A stretch of DNA of 64,000 nucleotides from Artocarpus heterophyllus (GCA_025403435.1 CM046342.1:18561596-18625595); one strand, 5' to 3'. Shown: positions 12,765 to 24,260, counted from the stretch's first letter. Notes: generated by a model not told the origin, from the letters alone. Numbers and translations: made by a program.

Positions 12765-13140
12765 ATTGGTTAAATTGTTTTTAGTAGTCTTTTATTTTTT
12801 TAAAAAAATAAATATTTGGTCTCTAACTTTTTGTTTTTGATTTATCGGTCCTCGATCTTTAATTTTAGTTATTGATAGACTAATTTAATAGTTAAACAGT
12901 TAATTTTAGATGAAAAATATGACAAATTGATCTTTAAATTTATCAAAAAGTTGATAAATTGGTCTTTAAAGTTATTAAAAATGTGACAAATTAGTCCTCA
13001 AAATTAACGGTTTTATTTTTAAATTAGTCACTGAATAACTAAAATAAAAGGTTGAGGACTAATAAATCAAAAATAAAAAATTAAAAACTAAAATCATACT
13101 TTTATAAAAAATTGAGGACTAACGTAGTAATTTGCCCTTA
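12765..13140. mobile_element. Fold-back element (MITE-like)
   Basis: The two halves are imperfect inverted copies of each other. The left has GTTTTTGATTTATCGGTCCTC (12832 on) and the right has the complement of TTTTTGATTTATTAGTCCTC (about 13052-13073), with similarity running outward to both ends. There is no coding. Exact ends and target duplication are not clear. Confidence 0.5.
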
Positions 13141-13738
13141 TTAATTTTTCTATTTAATTACTTTTGTATGTTTAATCAGATTTATAATACATTTTTAAAT
13201 GTACGCCACACCCACAAACCCGTTAAGCTTATAAACGAAATTAGATGGATGGAACATATTGAGTGGTTATTTATAAATTATGGGGCATTTTGACTTACAA
13301 TTTTAAGAGATAAAGTAAAATAAGGTACATAATTATGGTGGTATTTATAAAATTAATCCTTATTTTAATTATTTTACGATGTAGGCATTTTCAAAAAAAA
13401 AAAAATGATTACAATGCATGCAAGTGTGACCCCATATCAGAAATTGTAATAAAAAGGACGTTTTTGCAAAACTAGTTATAAGTAAATAGGAGAGTATTTA
13501 GCAATTAAGTTAAAACTTAAAGTTGAAACTTAAAACGTGCATAGCTTTAATAAATTTTTACTTTATATTATAGTAATTAAAATTTGATATTTAAATTTGG
13601 TTCCTAAACACTTTGATTTTATATATAGCTAGCAGTTTATAGTACAAAGACATAAGAGTTTATTATCGTTATATCAAATGGAAAAATATAACCAAAACCA
13701 TGTCCACAAGTTCACTGATTTATGCATTATCTACCAAA
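13141..13738. other. Intergenic, AT-rich
   Basis: No gene, RNA or clear repeat seen. Confidence 0.5.
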
Positions 13739-13747
13739 ATGAAATTT

Positions 13748-14773
13748 TGGTTAATTAAAAAAAATGTACCTCTTAGTTTTATTTATTTTACGATTTATCA
13801 TTTTATTTTAAAAAACTACAAAGGTGTCATTTAGATTTTAACAAACTGTTTCAATTTCGTCCCTCTACCAATTATAAACAAGAAAAAAAAAGAGGCAAAA
13901 TTAAAATTTTGACCTAAATGTCCTCTCATAAATAATATTAATTAATAATATCAATTAGAAATAAAAACTAAACTTTTTAAATCAAAAAATTGGAATTCTT
14001 CTTTCTTCTTCCTTCTTCCTCCTTTGGCTGCAACATCTAGTATGGATTCCAGTGAGGCTGCGATGTCGGAGGAACTTGATGGGGGAGGGTTGCGGTGTGG
14101 GGAGGGTTGTTGGGGGTGAGAGGGCAATGGCAAAAATAGGACGGGCGTTGTTGTAATCCCATGCCATCGCGTGCTTCATCAGAGATCCAAATAGAACTAG
14201 TGGTCATTGGGATTTGCTGGTCAAGGGTCAATGAGGGTTGGGGTTGGGGCGTCACTGGCGGGAGTTTTAGGTTCATCCACAATGGTGTCGGGGTTCTCTT
14301 GTGGTGGGTTCGTCGGCGATAGGGTAGGGTGGGGTGGGGTGGTCGCTGGGTTTACCGGCAAGAGATGGGTCGTTGGATGGCAGGGCTGTGGGTCGCCATA
14401 GTCTGGCTGGGTGGCGCCGTGATCAACCGATGGATGAAGGTGGCACGTTGATGGGGTTAGAGGGACTAGGGTGGGAGGTGGGAGGTGGGAGGTGGGAGGT
14501 GGGAGGCGGGAGGGGGTGGTGTTGGTTTCCCGCGTCAAGAAAAAAAAGAAAAAAGTTCTTGAATTTTTAAAGGAAAAAACTTTTTTATTTTTAAATTGAG
14601 TTGAATTACCCAAACACAACCTTGCACTTAAGGCTATTATTGTCCTTTTAATTGCTCAAGAATGGAATTGAAAAAAAAGTTTCAAACCTAAATAACACCT
14701 TTATAGTTCCTAAAATAAAAGGATAAATTAGAAAATAAATAAAACTAGGAGGTTTACTTTCGTAATTAACCCA
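13748..14773. mobile_element. Candidate Pack-MULE: long inverted ends around a GC-rich core
   Basis: The outer about 130 bp at each end form an imperfect inverted repeat: left TGGTTAATTA...CTCTTAGTTTTATTTATTTT, right the complement of TGGGTTAATTA...CTCCTAGTTTTATTTATTTT. Flanking 9-mers ATGAAATTT (13739-13747) and ATAAAATTT (14774-14782) match at 8 of 9 positions, the target duplication length of Mutator-like elements. The interior (about 14040-14525) is strongly GC-rich, unlike its surroundings, which is what captured gene sequence in a Pack-MULE looks like. No transposase is present and the core matches nothing I recognise. Confidence 0.5.
14473..14515 (+). repeat. Short tandem array of GGGAGGT
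   Basis: A 7-base unit GGGAGGT is repeated about five to six times within the GC-rich core of the candidate Pack-MULE. The G-runs could form a quadruplex. Confidence 0.8.
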
Positions 14774-14944
14774 ATAAAATTTATAGTCTAATCAGTAACA
14801 TATTAAATATAAGCACTTTAAATTTCCTCATCTGATAGGAACCCATCCAGAGAATAAAAGTCGCAAAAGCCATCATGCAATTGTCTATGTAAATCTTCGT
14901 CAACAGATGCAATTAGACGCATGCAAATATAAGCTCATATATTA

Positions 14945-15093
14945 TTTATATTAGAAAAGAGCAGAACGTGAAGTTGAAACTTTTACAAGTGAGTAAATCA
15001 AACACCGTAGCATTTCAATATATATTAGAAAAGAGCAGAACGTGAAGAAACTTTTACAAGTGAGTAAATCAAACACCATAGCATTTCAATCCG
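14945..15093. repeat. Tandem duplication in the aldo-keto reductase 3' flank
   Basis: A segment beginning TATTAGAAAAGAGCAGAACG and ending GTAGCATTTCAAT is repeated in direct tandem, about 70-75 bp per unit. The second unit has a small deletion (GTGAAGAAACTT for GTGAAGTTGAAACTT). Only one copy exists in the pseudogene flank, so the duplication followed the gene duplication or was specific to this copy. Confidence 0.75.
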
Positions 15094-15209
15094 CAGAATA
15101 CCTCACTTAGGAGAAAATTACTTAATTCTCTAAAAATATATTTTGGCTAGTTCACAAGTGTCATGATGCTCAGGGAGAAAACAGGACGAGACATGGAGAA
15201 ATCATGACT

Positions 15210-17492
15210 TCACTCGGCTTTCCATGAAGATAGAGGTGGAGTATCAGAGTCCCTCCAAGTAAATGAGGTATCGCCATACCTGTCACCTTTTACGGCATCT
15301 GCTGAAGCCAAAGATTCGAGCTCAGCCATTTCTTCCAGTGTCAGTTTCACCGATAGAGCCCCAATATTCTGGTTAAAATTCTCAATTTTGGTGGTTCCGG
15401 GGATGGGACAGACATCATCTCCTTGGTGATGAACCCAGGCCAAAGCTAGCTGCGCAGGAGTGCATCCTTTTCTGGCTGCTAATTCATTGATCCGCTCAAA
15501 TACTGTTTTGTTATGCTCAAGGTTTTCGCCTTGAAACCTGGGCAAATGCTGCAATAAGAAGTAAGCATGTTCTGTCACCCTTCCGCGCAGCACTAAATTT
15601 TCTCAACAATCATCATGTTCCAACCGAAGTTCAATTTCTTCAGCATCGCGAGATATGAAGAGGCCTCGGATGTGGTTGTAAGGAAGGTAATTTTCAATGA
15701 ATAATCAATTAGCTTTATGGTTGATGACAAAGAGAGGAACTTCAATTTGATCAATAGTAACATAGGATTACAGAGTTCAATCAACCAGCCATTACAGTGC
15801 AATTAAACAACAATTTGATGTTCTGCTCGTAGCAAATGCAATAAAAACTGAGGTTATGTATTTTGAAGATTAACCGAATCAGTCAGTTGCATCTGCTTTA
15901 ATAAACTAGAATATCTTGGAGACTAGAAGTCCGCAACAAAAACAAGACCATAAATTTTGAAGGAAAGGCATGCCAGCTACAAAGAGACAATATGTTGGCA
16001 TTTGATACGTAGAAATATAAAAGTTTCAGCAAGCACAAAAGTATTGATTAGGCAACAAAGTTGTTTGAAATGCACACAAGATAAAAACTTAAGTATAGTA
16101 ATTCTTGGGAAATGAACAAACCTTACGAAAGTCGTTATCAGACAAAGTTTCTAGAAGCTTAGGCCCAGAAGACAAGAAACCTCGTCCTAGAGGACTGTAT
16201 GCAACAATACCAATCCCAAGTTCCCTAATAAATCAAGAACATAGCGTCATTAACAAGTGCATAATTGATAAACTTAGAAACTACCGATTTGCAACGAGCC
16301 TGACCTGCATGTAGGGATAAGTTCTTCTTCAACATCTCTTTCCCACAAGGACCATTCCAACTGCACAGCTGTTATTGGATGGACAGCATGAGCTCTTCTT
16401 ATTGTTGAAGCAGATGCCTCAGACAAACCAATGTACTTTATTTTACCCTCTTCAACCAGCTTCTTCAGCTCCGCCACCTTGGACAGCAGATGATATTAGG
16501 AAATTTCAACCATAACTATAAGCTTTCCCAAGATATTACCAAAAAAAAAAAAAAAAAACCCTCGCACTAGCGTTATCGGACCAAGATTGAAGAAATAGAA
16601 TCGGGAGTGAAATACACTAACATAGAGGAATAGAACTTAAGGAGAGAAAACAGAGAGATCTGAAGACAAAACGTGGACTTAAGAGGAAAAAAAAAATCTA
16701 AAACTCAATATTTATTCATGATCCACAGCTTAATTGAAATAACAATCACTAAAATATTCATAAAGAAAATAAAGATGACAAGAAGAAGATAAACTTAAAT
16801 AAATCTCAAGTAATCCAATAGATAAACATAAACTTAAAATTAGAATAAACATTTTAGTTAACTAAATTTTTATCTCCATCAACAAGCAATGTCTTTGGAT
16901 GCTTAATTTTAAATGCTAATATTTGTCCAAAATTCATTAAAACCTAAACAGTGCTAAATGCGTGGTTTCTATAAACAACAAAAAACAAAAAACAGAGACG
17001 ATACCGTGACTTCGATTGGGACGCGAGTGTCGACCCGATGCTGGTAATAGAGATCGATGCAATCGACATCGAGTCTTTTCAAGCTCGCCTCGCAAGCGGC
17101 TCTCACGTACGCCGGATCGCCGTGAATCTCTCTCTTTCCGTCGGCATAGCTGATTCCGAACTTACTCGCCAACTCCACTTTCTCCCTCACGCCTCCTTTC
17201 AGCGCCTGGGGGAAAAACATCAGCACCAAAAATTGCAAAACCAAGAGAGAGAAAATAAGAGAGAGAAGGTGTGATTGACCTTTCCGAGGAGGATTTCGTT
17301 GGTGAAGGGTCCGTAGATGTCGGAGGTGTCGAGGAAGGTGATGCCGGAGTCGACGGCGTGGTGGATGAGCTTTATCATCTCCGATTCGGGCTTCGGTGGG
17401 CCGTAGAAGGCCGACATGCCCATGCAGCCCAGGCCCTGAGCAGATACCTCCAGGCCCTGAGACCCCAGCTTGATCCTTTTCACCGTCGCCAT
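15210..17492 (-). CDS. Aldo-keto reductase, PCNT115/perakine-reductase-like, five exons, apparently intact
   Basis: Exons on the minus strand: 17280-17492, 17005-17205, 16305-16477, 16122-16224 and 15210-15548. All introns are GT-AG, and the joined frame encodes 342 residues, the normal family length. The start [20 protein letters not shown] is the family's usual N-terminus. Active-site residues are visible: Asp55 and Tyr60 in LDTSDIYGP, Lys86 in ELASKFG, His127 in YYQHRVD. The C-terminus ends in [11 protein letters not shown] as in plant relatives. These are cytosolic NADPH-dependent carbonyl reductases acting on aldehydes and ketones; some act in alkaloid metabolism or stress detoxification. 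The substrate cannot be told from sequence. The upstream region carries a 44-bp tandem repeat with TGACG/ACGTCA motifs. A decayed partial copy lies 4-5 kb away in the same orientation. Confidence 0.93.
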
Positions 17493-17572
17493 ATGTTTTC
17501 TGATCTGAGGTGAAGTCTTTCTTCTTTTATTTGGTTTCTGTTGGTGAGGCCTGCGAGCGAGGAGTCAAGTTG

Positions 17573-17584
17573 TTATAAATAGCA
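17573..17584 (-). promoter_or_regulatory. Possible TATA box of the aldo-keto reductase gene
   Basis: On the minus strand GCTATTTATAAC lies about 80-90 bases before the start codon at 17492, a plausible TATA position for a short 5' untranslated region. Confidence 0.4.
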
Positions 17585-17696
17585 AGTAGTGCTTTTCTGG
17601 TTTTATTATTATTAAAACTAACAAGTGTCGGAAGTTCGTGGTAACAAACGCCGGCCGTTTGTTTGGGGTAGTAGGTAGCACCTAGGAAATGGCAAG

Positions 17697-17784
17697 GTCA
17701 GCTGATTCCAAAGTAACGCTGGCGTAGGGGCCTACGTCATGTCAGCTGATTCCAAAGTGACGCTGGCGTAAGGGCCTACGTCAT
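17697..17784. promoter_or_regulatory. Two tandem 44-bp units with TGACG-type motifs upstream of the aldo-keto reductase
   Basis: Units 17697-17740 and 17741-17784 differ at only a few positions. Each contains TACGTCA (17733-17739 and 17777-17783), whose complement TGACGTA is the core bound by TGA-type bZIP factors. The second unit also has GTGACGC at 17758. Each includes an inverted repeat around CGTAGG..CCTACG. They lie 205-292 bases upstream of the start codon. Paired TGACG motifs (as-1-like) are known to drive salicylate-, auxin- and xenobiotic-responsive detoxification genes. Confidence 0.6.
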
Positions 17785-18721
17785 TTGTCCCTCTGTTTTT
17801 TTTATTTTATGAAACTTTTCATAAAAGAGATATATATATATATTTTTTTTATAAATACGAGGAATGTTTAAAAATGTTGCAAGTCAAACATAAAATAAAA
17901 TGATAGTAAAACATTATTTTTTAAACTATGACATGAATAAATATAATTTTTAAAAATATTATATAATATATAATTTTTTATTGTTATTTTTTAAGCTATA
18001 AATATTAATAATTTTTAAATTTTAAAGTCTGTTTTAATTTATTCTCTAGACTTTAAAAATCATCATTTTGCTCTTTAAAATTTAAAAATCGTCATTTTAG
18101 AGACAAAGTAATAATTTTTAAAGTTTAAAGATAAAGTAAGAAGTTTTAAAAATTTAATAGATAAACTAGTGATATTTAAAATTTAGAAAGTAAAGTAAGA
18201 AAGACCCTAAAGTTTAAGAGTCATTGATCTTACAAATTTTTTTATCAAGTAAGAAGCACACTCTTCGCACTTGTATTTTATATATTGTTTAAAGATATAT
18301 TAATAAGAAAATATTTAATAATCAAACTGAGAAAAAAAAAGTTGAAATAAAAAAATAAGAAGAAAACTTGAAGGTTGACACAATAAAATAATATGTTAGA
18401 TGATGTAAAGATTATACAATGTGGATAAATTAAAATAAAAAAGAGTATTTTGATGATACAAATAAAAATAAATTAATAAAAAATTTTGAAAGTATATAAC
18501 ATATTAGAAGAAAACAACCAAAAAATACAAAAATGAAAAAAATAGAAGGAACAAAATGCAAGGACAAAGAAAGGCGAAGAAAAACACAAGATTAAAAAAA
18601 ATTAGAAAAAGAAAAAGATGAAATGTCACATGTTAACTACATTGAAAAAACTTCTTAAAACTTGTTTCTGATTTAAAGCACGTCACCGTTTTACTTCTTA
18701 TATGAAAAACACACTAATTTA
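17785..18721. other. Intergenic, very AT-rich
   Basis: Low-complexity A/T text with short purine-rich stretches. No gene or element ends were identified. Confidence 0.5.
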
Positions 18722-19040
18722 TGATATAGGAAGATTATAGTTATACTAGTTATTCTATTATATTTGCACTATCGTTTTTATTAGCTTATTTACTTAGCTT
18801 TCTTTATTCTATGTGGTGTATGTTTTAGTTGCTATTTTTACTATCGTTTTGTAAGAGAGCTATAAAGACCCCAACTAATTGTAGTGGGACTAGAATATTA
18901 ACATTGAATACAAATTTTGATTGTTTTCTCTCCTAGTTAGGGGTTTTCTCCTTTTAGGGGCTTTTTTTTAGGTGGATTTTCAAATCCTCTGTCCGAGTTA
19001 GACCGGTAAAATTTTTTTTTTACCCAATTCCGCTGTGTCA
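18722..19040 (+). repeat. Short LTR, plus orientation (left arm of inverted pair)
   Basis: About 319 bp from TGATATAGGAAGATTATAG to CCAATTCCGCTGTGTCA. It is the inverted counterpart of 19045-19366. Confidence 0.7.
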
Positions 19041-19044
19041 TTAA

Positions 19045-19366
19045 TGATGCAGTAGAATTGGGAAAGATAGTATTTTACAGGCTTAACCTGGAAGGAAGAT
19101 TCGAAGATTTACATAAAGAAAAGCCCCTCAAAGGGGAAAACCCCTAACTAGAAGAGAAAACAAAAAGTTTGTATTCAATGTCAATATTCTAGTCTTATTA
19201 GTTAAGGAGGGTAGTTATAGCTCTTTTACAAAACAATTTTAGAAATATTAACTAAAACATATGACATATAGAACAAATAAAGCTATGTACATAAGCTAAT
19301 ATAAACGATAGTGCAAATATAATAAAATAACTAGTATAGCTATAATCTTCCTACATCAGTTCACCC
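19045..19366 (-). repeat. Short LTR, minus orientation (right arm of inverted pair)
   Basis: Read on the minus strand it runs TGATGTAGGAAGATTATAG to CCAATTCTACTGCATCA (322 bp) and is preceded at its 5' side by a purine-rich tract (AGATGGGGTGAAC). It is therefore the 3' LTR of the Gypsy remnant at 19367-19868. Only TTAA separates it from the plus-strand LTR on its left. Confidence 0.7.
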
Positions 19367-19868
19367 CATCTATTAAAAGAACTCAACCTCGAATTTGGTA
19401 AAAGCACGTGCCAATGGACTCGTAGCAAGTATCACAACGATTGAAAACTAGGGAATGAAAGAAGCTTTAAAGAGAAGACTACCGTTTCGGCTTATGGAAA
19501 TGGTAGACCTCAACGGAGTGGCTCCGTTGAATCACATCCCAAACCCATAACAGAACCAAAGAAATGGTCCACCGAAATTCCCAAGATCAATTGCAAGTAT
19601 GCCAACAATTTGATCAACAAAAATAGTGGCTTTACCTTCAAATCTTCAAGAACAATGCAGTCAATTTTGGCTTTTTAAGTTGTGTTCCATTTGGTCTAAT
19701 CTCTTCAACAACTTGACTTGTTGGCTCACTTTGAATTTCGTCAACTAATTCAAGACCAATTTCATTACCCAAAATTTTAATTTTAACCTCACTCAAAGGA
19801 TCTACATCCTCTTCTTGAACAATAATTCTGCATTTAGAAAATTTGTCTTCCAATGTATCTATAGACGG
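19367..19868 (-). pseudogene. 3' end of a Ty3/Gypsy element, truncated
   Basis: Minus-strand text leads into the purine tract and 3' LTR at 19366. It includes an open stretch from 19880 to 19638 (SIDTLEDKFSKCRIIVQEED...), likely beyond the integrase core, followed by stops and a typical pre-polypurine segment (CAAATTCGAGGTTGAGTTC). It is cut off at 19868/19869 by the end of the Tat-type element. Confidence 0.5.
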
Positions 19869-20751
19869 TGAAATCCACAATCTATTTGTTGGTGGGGTTA
19901 ATGGTAGCTTATTGTTGCATCAGTAAGCTTTATGTATAAGCAAAAAACTAAGTGAAAAAGGTAAATAAGAAAATCAAATTTTAGGGTGGTTCACTCTCAA
20001 TGTGAGGGCTACGTCCACTATAGAGGCAGGGTTTTCACTATTCATATAACAAATTACTAGTAGTTGAATGGTTATATGTTTGTGTTGAATGACACCACAC
20101 CCTATTTAAAGAGTTAGCTCACCCTAGGCGAGCAACGTGATCTGATTTGGTCTTGACACTTGAATGTCAAATGTATTCCACAAATCTTGAATGTGGACGT
20201 GTTTTCAAAGATTGATTCATATCCACCCAATGTCATTCATTTGAATTTGAATTAGACTATCCGATACATGTCATCTCGATAAAGATAACATGAATTTGAA
20301 TAAGATCCTCTATGATATGACCTGAATAAACAAGATCTCTAGTTATCTTTGGTAGATTTGAAGTAACTGTATAGAGTTTATCGGCTTTACAATATACAGC
20401 CTACATGAAATACATAGACTACTTAGAAGGTGACATAAACCACGTGGCATTTACTTATAGATGACATGTATCATGTAGCCTTATGGTAGATGACTTGTAC
20501 CGTGCAAGCTTCGAAAAGGTGAGGTGACAAGAACCTTGCAGGCTCCTACTATACTAGATGCCATGGAGTATTTGGACCTCTTACAAAGCTTATTGATTCC
20601 TCTCATTGCAAGGGACTCAAAACATGTTGCCTCCTTTCTTAGTAAACATCATGAATCTTGTTACCAGCTATAGTAACTATTACATGCTCGACCCAACCAG
20701 CACATGTACGGCAAAGATCAAAGATCAACAAACGTGATTTTGACCCCAACA
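19869..20751 (-). repeat. 3' LTR of the Tat-type element
   Basis: Minus-strand ends are TGTTGGGGTCAAAATC and GGATTTCA. It aligns along its length with 63138-64000. A purine-rich tract on the minus strand (CTCAGGGGTAGGGGTAAAC, 20752-20770) lies just before it. Confidence 0.85.
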
Positions 20752-22208
20752 GTTTACCCCTACCCCTGAGTTGATTATATTGACGATCGTTCAAGTTAGG
20801 AGTAGTTTTCAATCAAAATGATTCGTCTTTAAATTTGAGCCGTCAATGACAAATACGTGTTCTTAGCCTTTAAATCATATATGGTGATGAAGCTTCTCCG
20901 AAACACTGCATATTAACTGACTTGAAACGGTTCCAATTCATGGATTTGACAATGACTATAACACCTTAAAAACTTTGCCTCTTCATCTATTCTAACGCCT
21001 CGAACTATAGGACACGACATTTACCTCAACACCTCTAAGAGGGTGTTTGATGGTGGTGGAAACTATTTAGTTTTCACCACAATTTTAGTTATAAACAGTG
21101 TAAATCTCTCACATGCTATAGTAATAATAAAAAAAATATACTACAGTATAAAATTCTCACATGCTACAGTAAAAATAGTTCTCATAAGTTTCTATCACTT
21201 TTTTAAACATCCTATAGCTCTTGGAGCAGACTAAAATAATGATGCGTCCAATCACTTGGACCCATGCCTAGCACATGGAGTCCCAAGCACGTGTTCCCAT
21301 GCCTTCCACTTTCCAACGATCGCACGAAAAGTACAGAAAATATATATACTATAATAAGCGTCACGTAACAAAAGAGGAATAAAGAACCGCCGGAAAGCTT
21401 TTCTTTTTTTATATAGGAAGTCAAATGCTCTTCAGAAGTAGGCAATATTCCGGTGAACAAAAATTTGTGGGCTGCATTCAAAGAATGCTTTTTCCCTTCT
21501 TTTTTTGCCTTATCGAGTTCTAACGTCCCATTTTGAAATTCAATTGATTTTTTTGTAAGCCAACTTTCAAGTTGAACACAGCTGCCAATGAGAGAAGAGA
21601 GAAAGCTCCCCTACCGTCTGATTAAACACAAAGGAACCATTGATGTGTCTATGAAGAAAAGGTTTTCACTCCAAAAATCCAATTCGCTTTACTCTTCCTC
21701 TCTTGAGATTTACTTCTACTTTCTTTGGATTCAAAGCTTCAATCTCAAAGCTCTATGTCACACGCCATTCACATCTTATCGTCAAAGTTAATCTTCCATC
21801 TGCCACTTTTATTTAAAGCCTGCTTGTTTTTTTTTATTGAGCTTTTAACATGTCCATGGTTTTTTGAAAAGGAGCTCCATACCAAAAACTGAGGCCTTCA
21901 TACTTTAATTTTAGAAAAATACCTTATGAATATTTCTCTGAAATTCGGGAAGAGAATGTCAAAAATCCTTTTTCTTGGAAAAGATAAAGCATTTTTTGTT
22001 TCTTGAATATGGCTGGCCTTGTGCATTTGTTGGTCACCACTTACTGATTTGGGTTTCTGAGTTCTGTGTCATGAATCTGGGTCTGTCCTTCTCGTCAAAC
22101 AATGAACAAGTCGTGAGCTTTAGAGAAAAACTTGCATCCTGGCATGTGTCACACCTTAGATTGTCTTGAATTAGTATCGTTGTTTTTGAAGTCTTTGGCA
22201 CCAATGAG
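20752..22208. other. Non-coding 3' region of the Tat-type element
   Basis: No convincing coding. At about 21039-21222 there is a possible small hAT-like insertion: AGGGTGTTTGATGG at the left and the inverse of AGGATGTTTAAAA at the right. No target duplication could be confirmed. Confidence 0.4.
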
Positions 22209-24260
22209 TTGATAGTGGAACATGGCTTAGACAAATATGGTCCCGTAGCCGTCAACATTTCTTTGGCTGCAAAAGCCATTTTTTGTATCAAAGTTATGGA
22301 ATTTGATGCATTTAATGTGGAGGAAGGAAGCAATAGTTTTGGTTCTGGTGATGTTAGATTCGTTGGGAGCTCGCTGCCTATTTGTGTGGTTGACTTCTTC
22401 AGAAGTAATCTGAGTGTGATTTCGATTCGTAATTCGGATGTCAAGACTCCTTTTGAAGAAGTCACTGTTGCCTACACATCTAAATTTTTGGGCAGCGACA
22501 GATTTAAGAATGATTTTAATTTGGCATCTTCATTTTCTAGCAAAGATTTGGAGAGATTTCGTCCCTATAGGATCGCCAATGGTATCTAGATTAGGCTACC
22601 ATCATCAAATGAACAAGCCAATACTCCAAGCGAAGGTTGGGTATTCTTATGATGTCAGAAAAGAGGAAGTCGAGTTCTCTCTAGAGGATTTCCTTCATTG
22701 CTATTGCCCCTTAGGAAGACTATCGATGACCCCACTTGCTATTTTTTTTTAACCTTCCAGCCCGTTGAGAAACGACTTATAGAGCTTCCTTTTGCTGCCG
22801 ACCGTGGATGGAAGATTCGGTACCTTTTTGTTAGAGGAAATTTGGAGTTCTTGTCAAACGAGCCTTTGAGTTCAATCTGCACCCTGGCGGTTTGGGCTCG
22901 CCCTGGTGAGCATTCCGACATCTTTTTTTAAAGCTTTTTGAATGTTGCTAATCTCTTACATTTTCCTCATTCGTTTTTCTTGCATAGTATGAGCTCAACA
23001 ACGCTCCAAGGGGTGATCTGGCTTCGATTGATCGGGTCCGCAAGCTTCTTCAATCCGGTGTATGGAGCGCAACCGATTTCCTTGACGAGTCGGTCCTTGT
23101 TGGTTCCACACTTTGGAGACACGCGATTGTTGTTACTTTAGGTATTTCTATATCATTGCCTTTGTATTTTGATTGGTCATATGCGACTCATTGTGCCTTA
23201 CATGTGCTTTACGGACCGTCAAAACTTATCACTCCTATTCCTGAGTGTGATGCTCGCTTTGCAGCCTCAATTATGAAGAATGTAAAAGTGACGATGTCCA
23301 TGGATGAAATTAAAGCTCGGGCAAAGAAAAGAGCTACTAAAAAAAAGCAAGGGAAGTAAGGCAAGTACAAGCTCTCAATTGGCTAGCAAGGAGTTTGATG
23401 GCACATTCCCTCCTCTTCCCCACTACCCCTATTTGAAATCCAAGGCAACCTTGTATTTTTGAAGAAAAGAAAAGCTATGGCTGGAAAAGCATTGTCTCCA
23501 TGTCTGGGATTTGTAGTCGACCTCCCCAAGTCGACATCGCTCCAAGAGGATATGGAGTTAGCCGCACTTGTTGGAGCGAAGCTTTTTCTTGAAAGGGATG
23601 AAGAAATCATCAAATCGAAAGGCCCCAAGAGAGTGATAGAGGGCTTTTCCACCAAGGCGATTCAAGTAAAGGCATCAACTCTATCATTAGCACTCTTGAC
23701 TTTAACACTTGGTCTATGAGCTCGTCAATCCTTTTCTATTTGTTTTGTTAAATCTTTACAGCTTCTACAAGAAGGGTTCACCATGGAAAAATTTTACCAA
23801 GAAGCATGTGAAGAGCTCAAGAATCTCAAGCTTGAGCTAGCTGAAAAAAAGGGCACGCTGCTCCTTGGAGATTGAAAACCTGAAGCTCAAGAAAGCTAAA
23901 GACAAACTTGAGAAGGACGTCTCCATTGGAAAGATCAAGCTAGATCAGGCAATAACTCAACCAGAGGAGGCAGAGTCGAAGGTGGCGACCTTTGAAGAGG
24001 AAGCCAGCGATAGTTGGTCTACTGGATACATAGGGGCTCGATATTAACTTTTCAAAGGCTTCAAGGCAAAGAAGACTGACGAGTGGCCAATCGACCAAGA
24101 GATCACTTATTATGAAGCAAACACTAATATCATGGGAGAAGATGAGGCCCTTATAACCGGGGAGTGAGTTGATGTCAATGAGTCGGCCTTTACAAAACCA
24201 ACCAAGGTAGACGAATTTGCTAGGGATGGACTTGACGGTTTTGATGGAGGTGATGCTTAA
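22209..24260 (+). pseudogene. Antisense multi-exon gene of the Tat-type element, decayed
   Basis: It lies between pol and the 3' LTR, opposite in strand to gag-pol. Protein-like blocks run in order but in changing frames: 22209-22589, 22570-22752, 22700-22925, 22988-23359, 23459-23719 and 23760-24260. One intron is plausible: after VWARPG comes GTGAGC (22904), with acceptor CATAG before YELNNAPRGD (22988). Another acceptor TTTACAG is at about 23761. The last block is Lys/Glu-rich and coiled-coil-like (about 23790-24050). Frame breaks at about 22590, 23860 and 24167 make it non-functional here. Tat-group elements are known to carry such antisense ORFs; a relation to the plant 'gypsy-type transposon' domain is possible but untested. 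Confidence 0.6.

Noticed and set aside
14207..14619. ORFs rich in Gly, Pro, Thr on both strands in the GC-rich core
   Set aside because: They come from G-rich tandem sequence; no family recognised, so treated as captured or repeat DNA.
21039..21222. Small hAT-like MITE in the Tat 3' region
   Set aside because: The terminal sequences are only roughly inverted and I found no 8-bp target duplication, so it is mentioned within the region entry only.
21212..21481. Minus-strand 89-aa ORF in the Tat 3' region
   Set aside because: No recognisable motif; overlaps non-coding repeat sequence and has no counterpart support.
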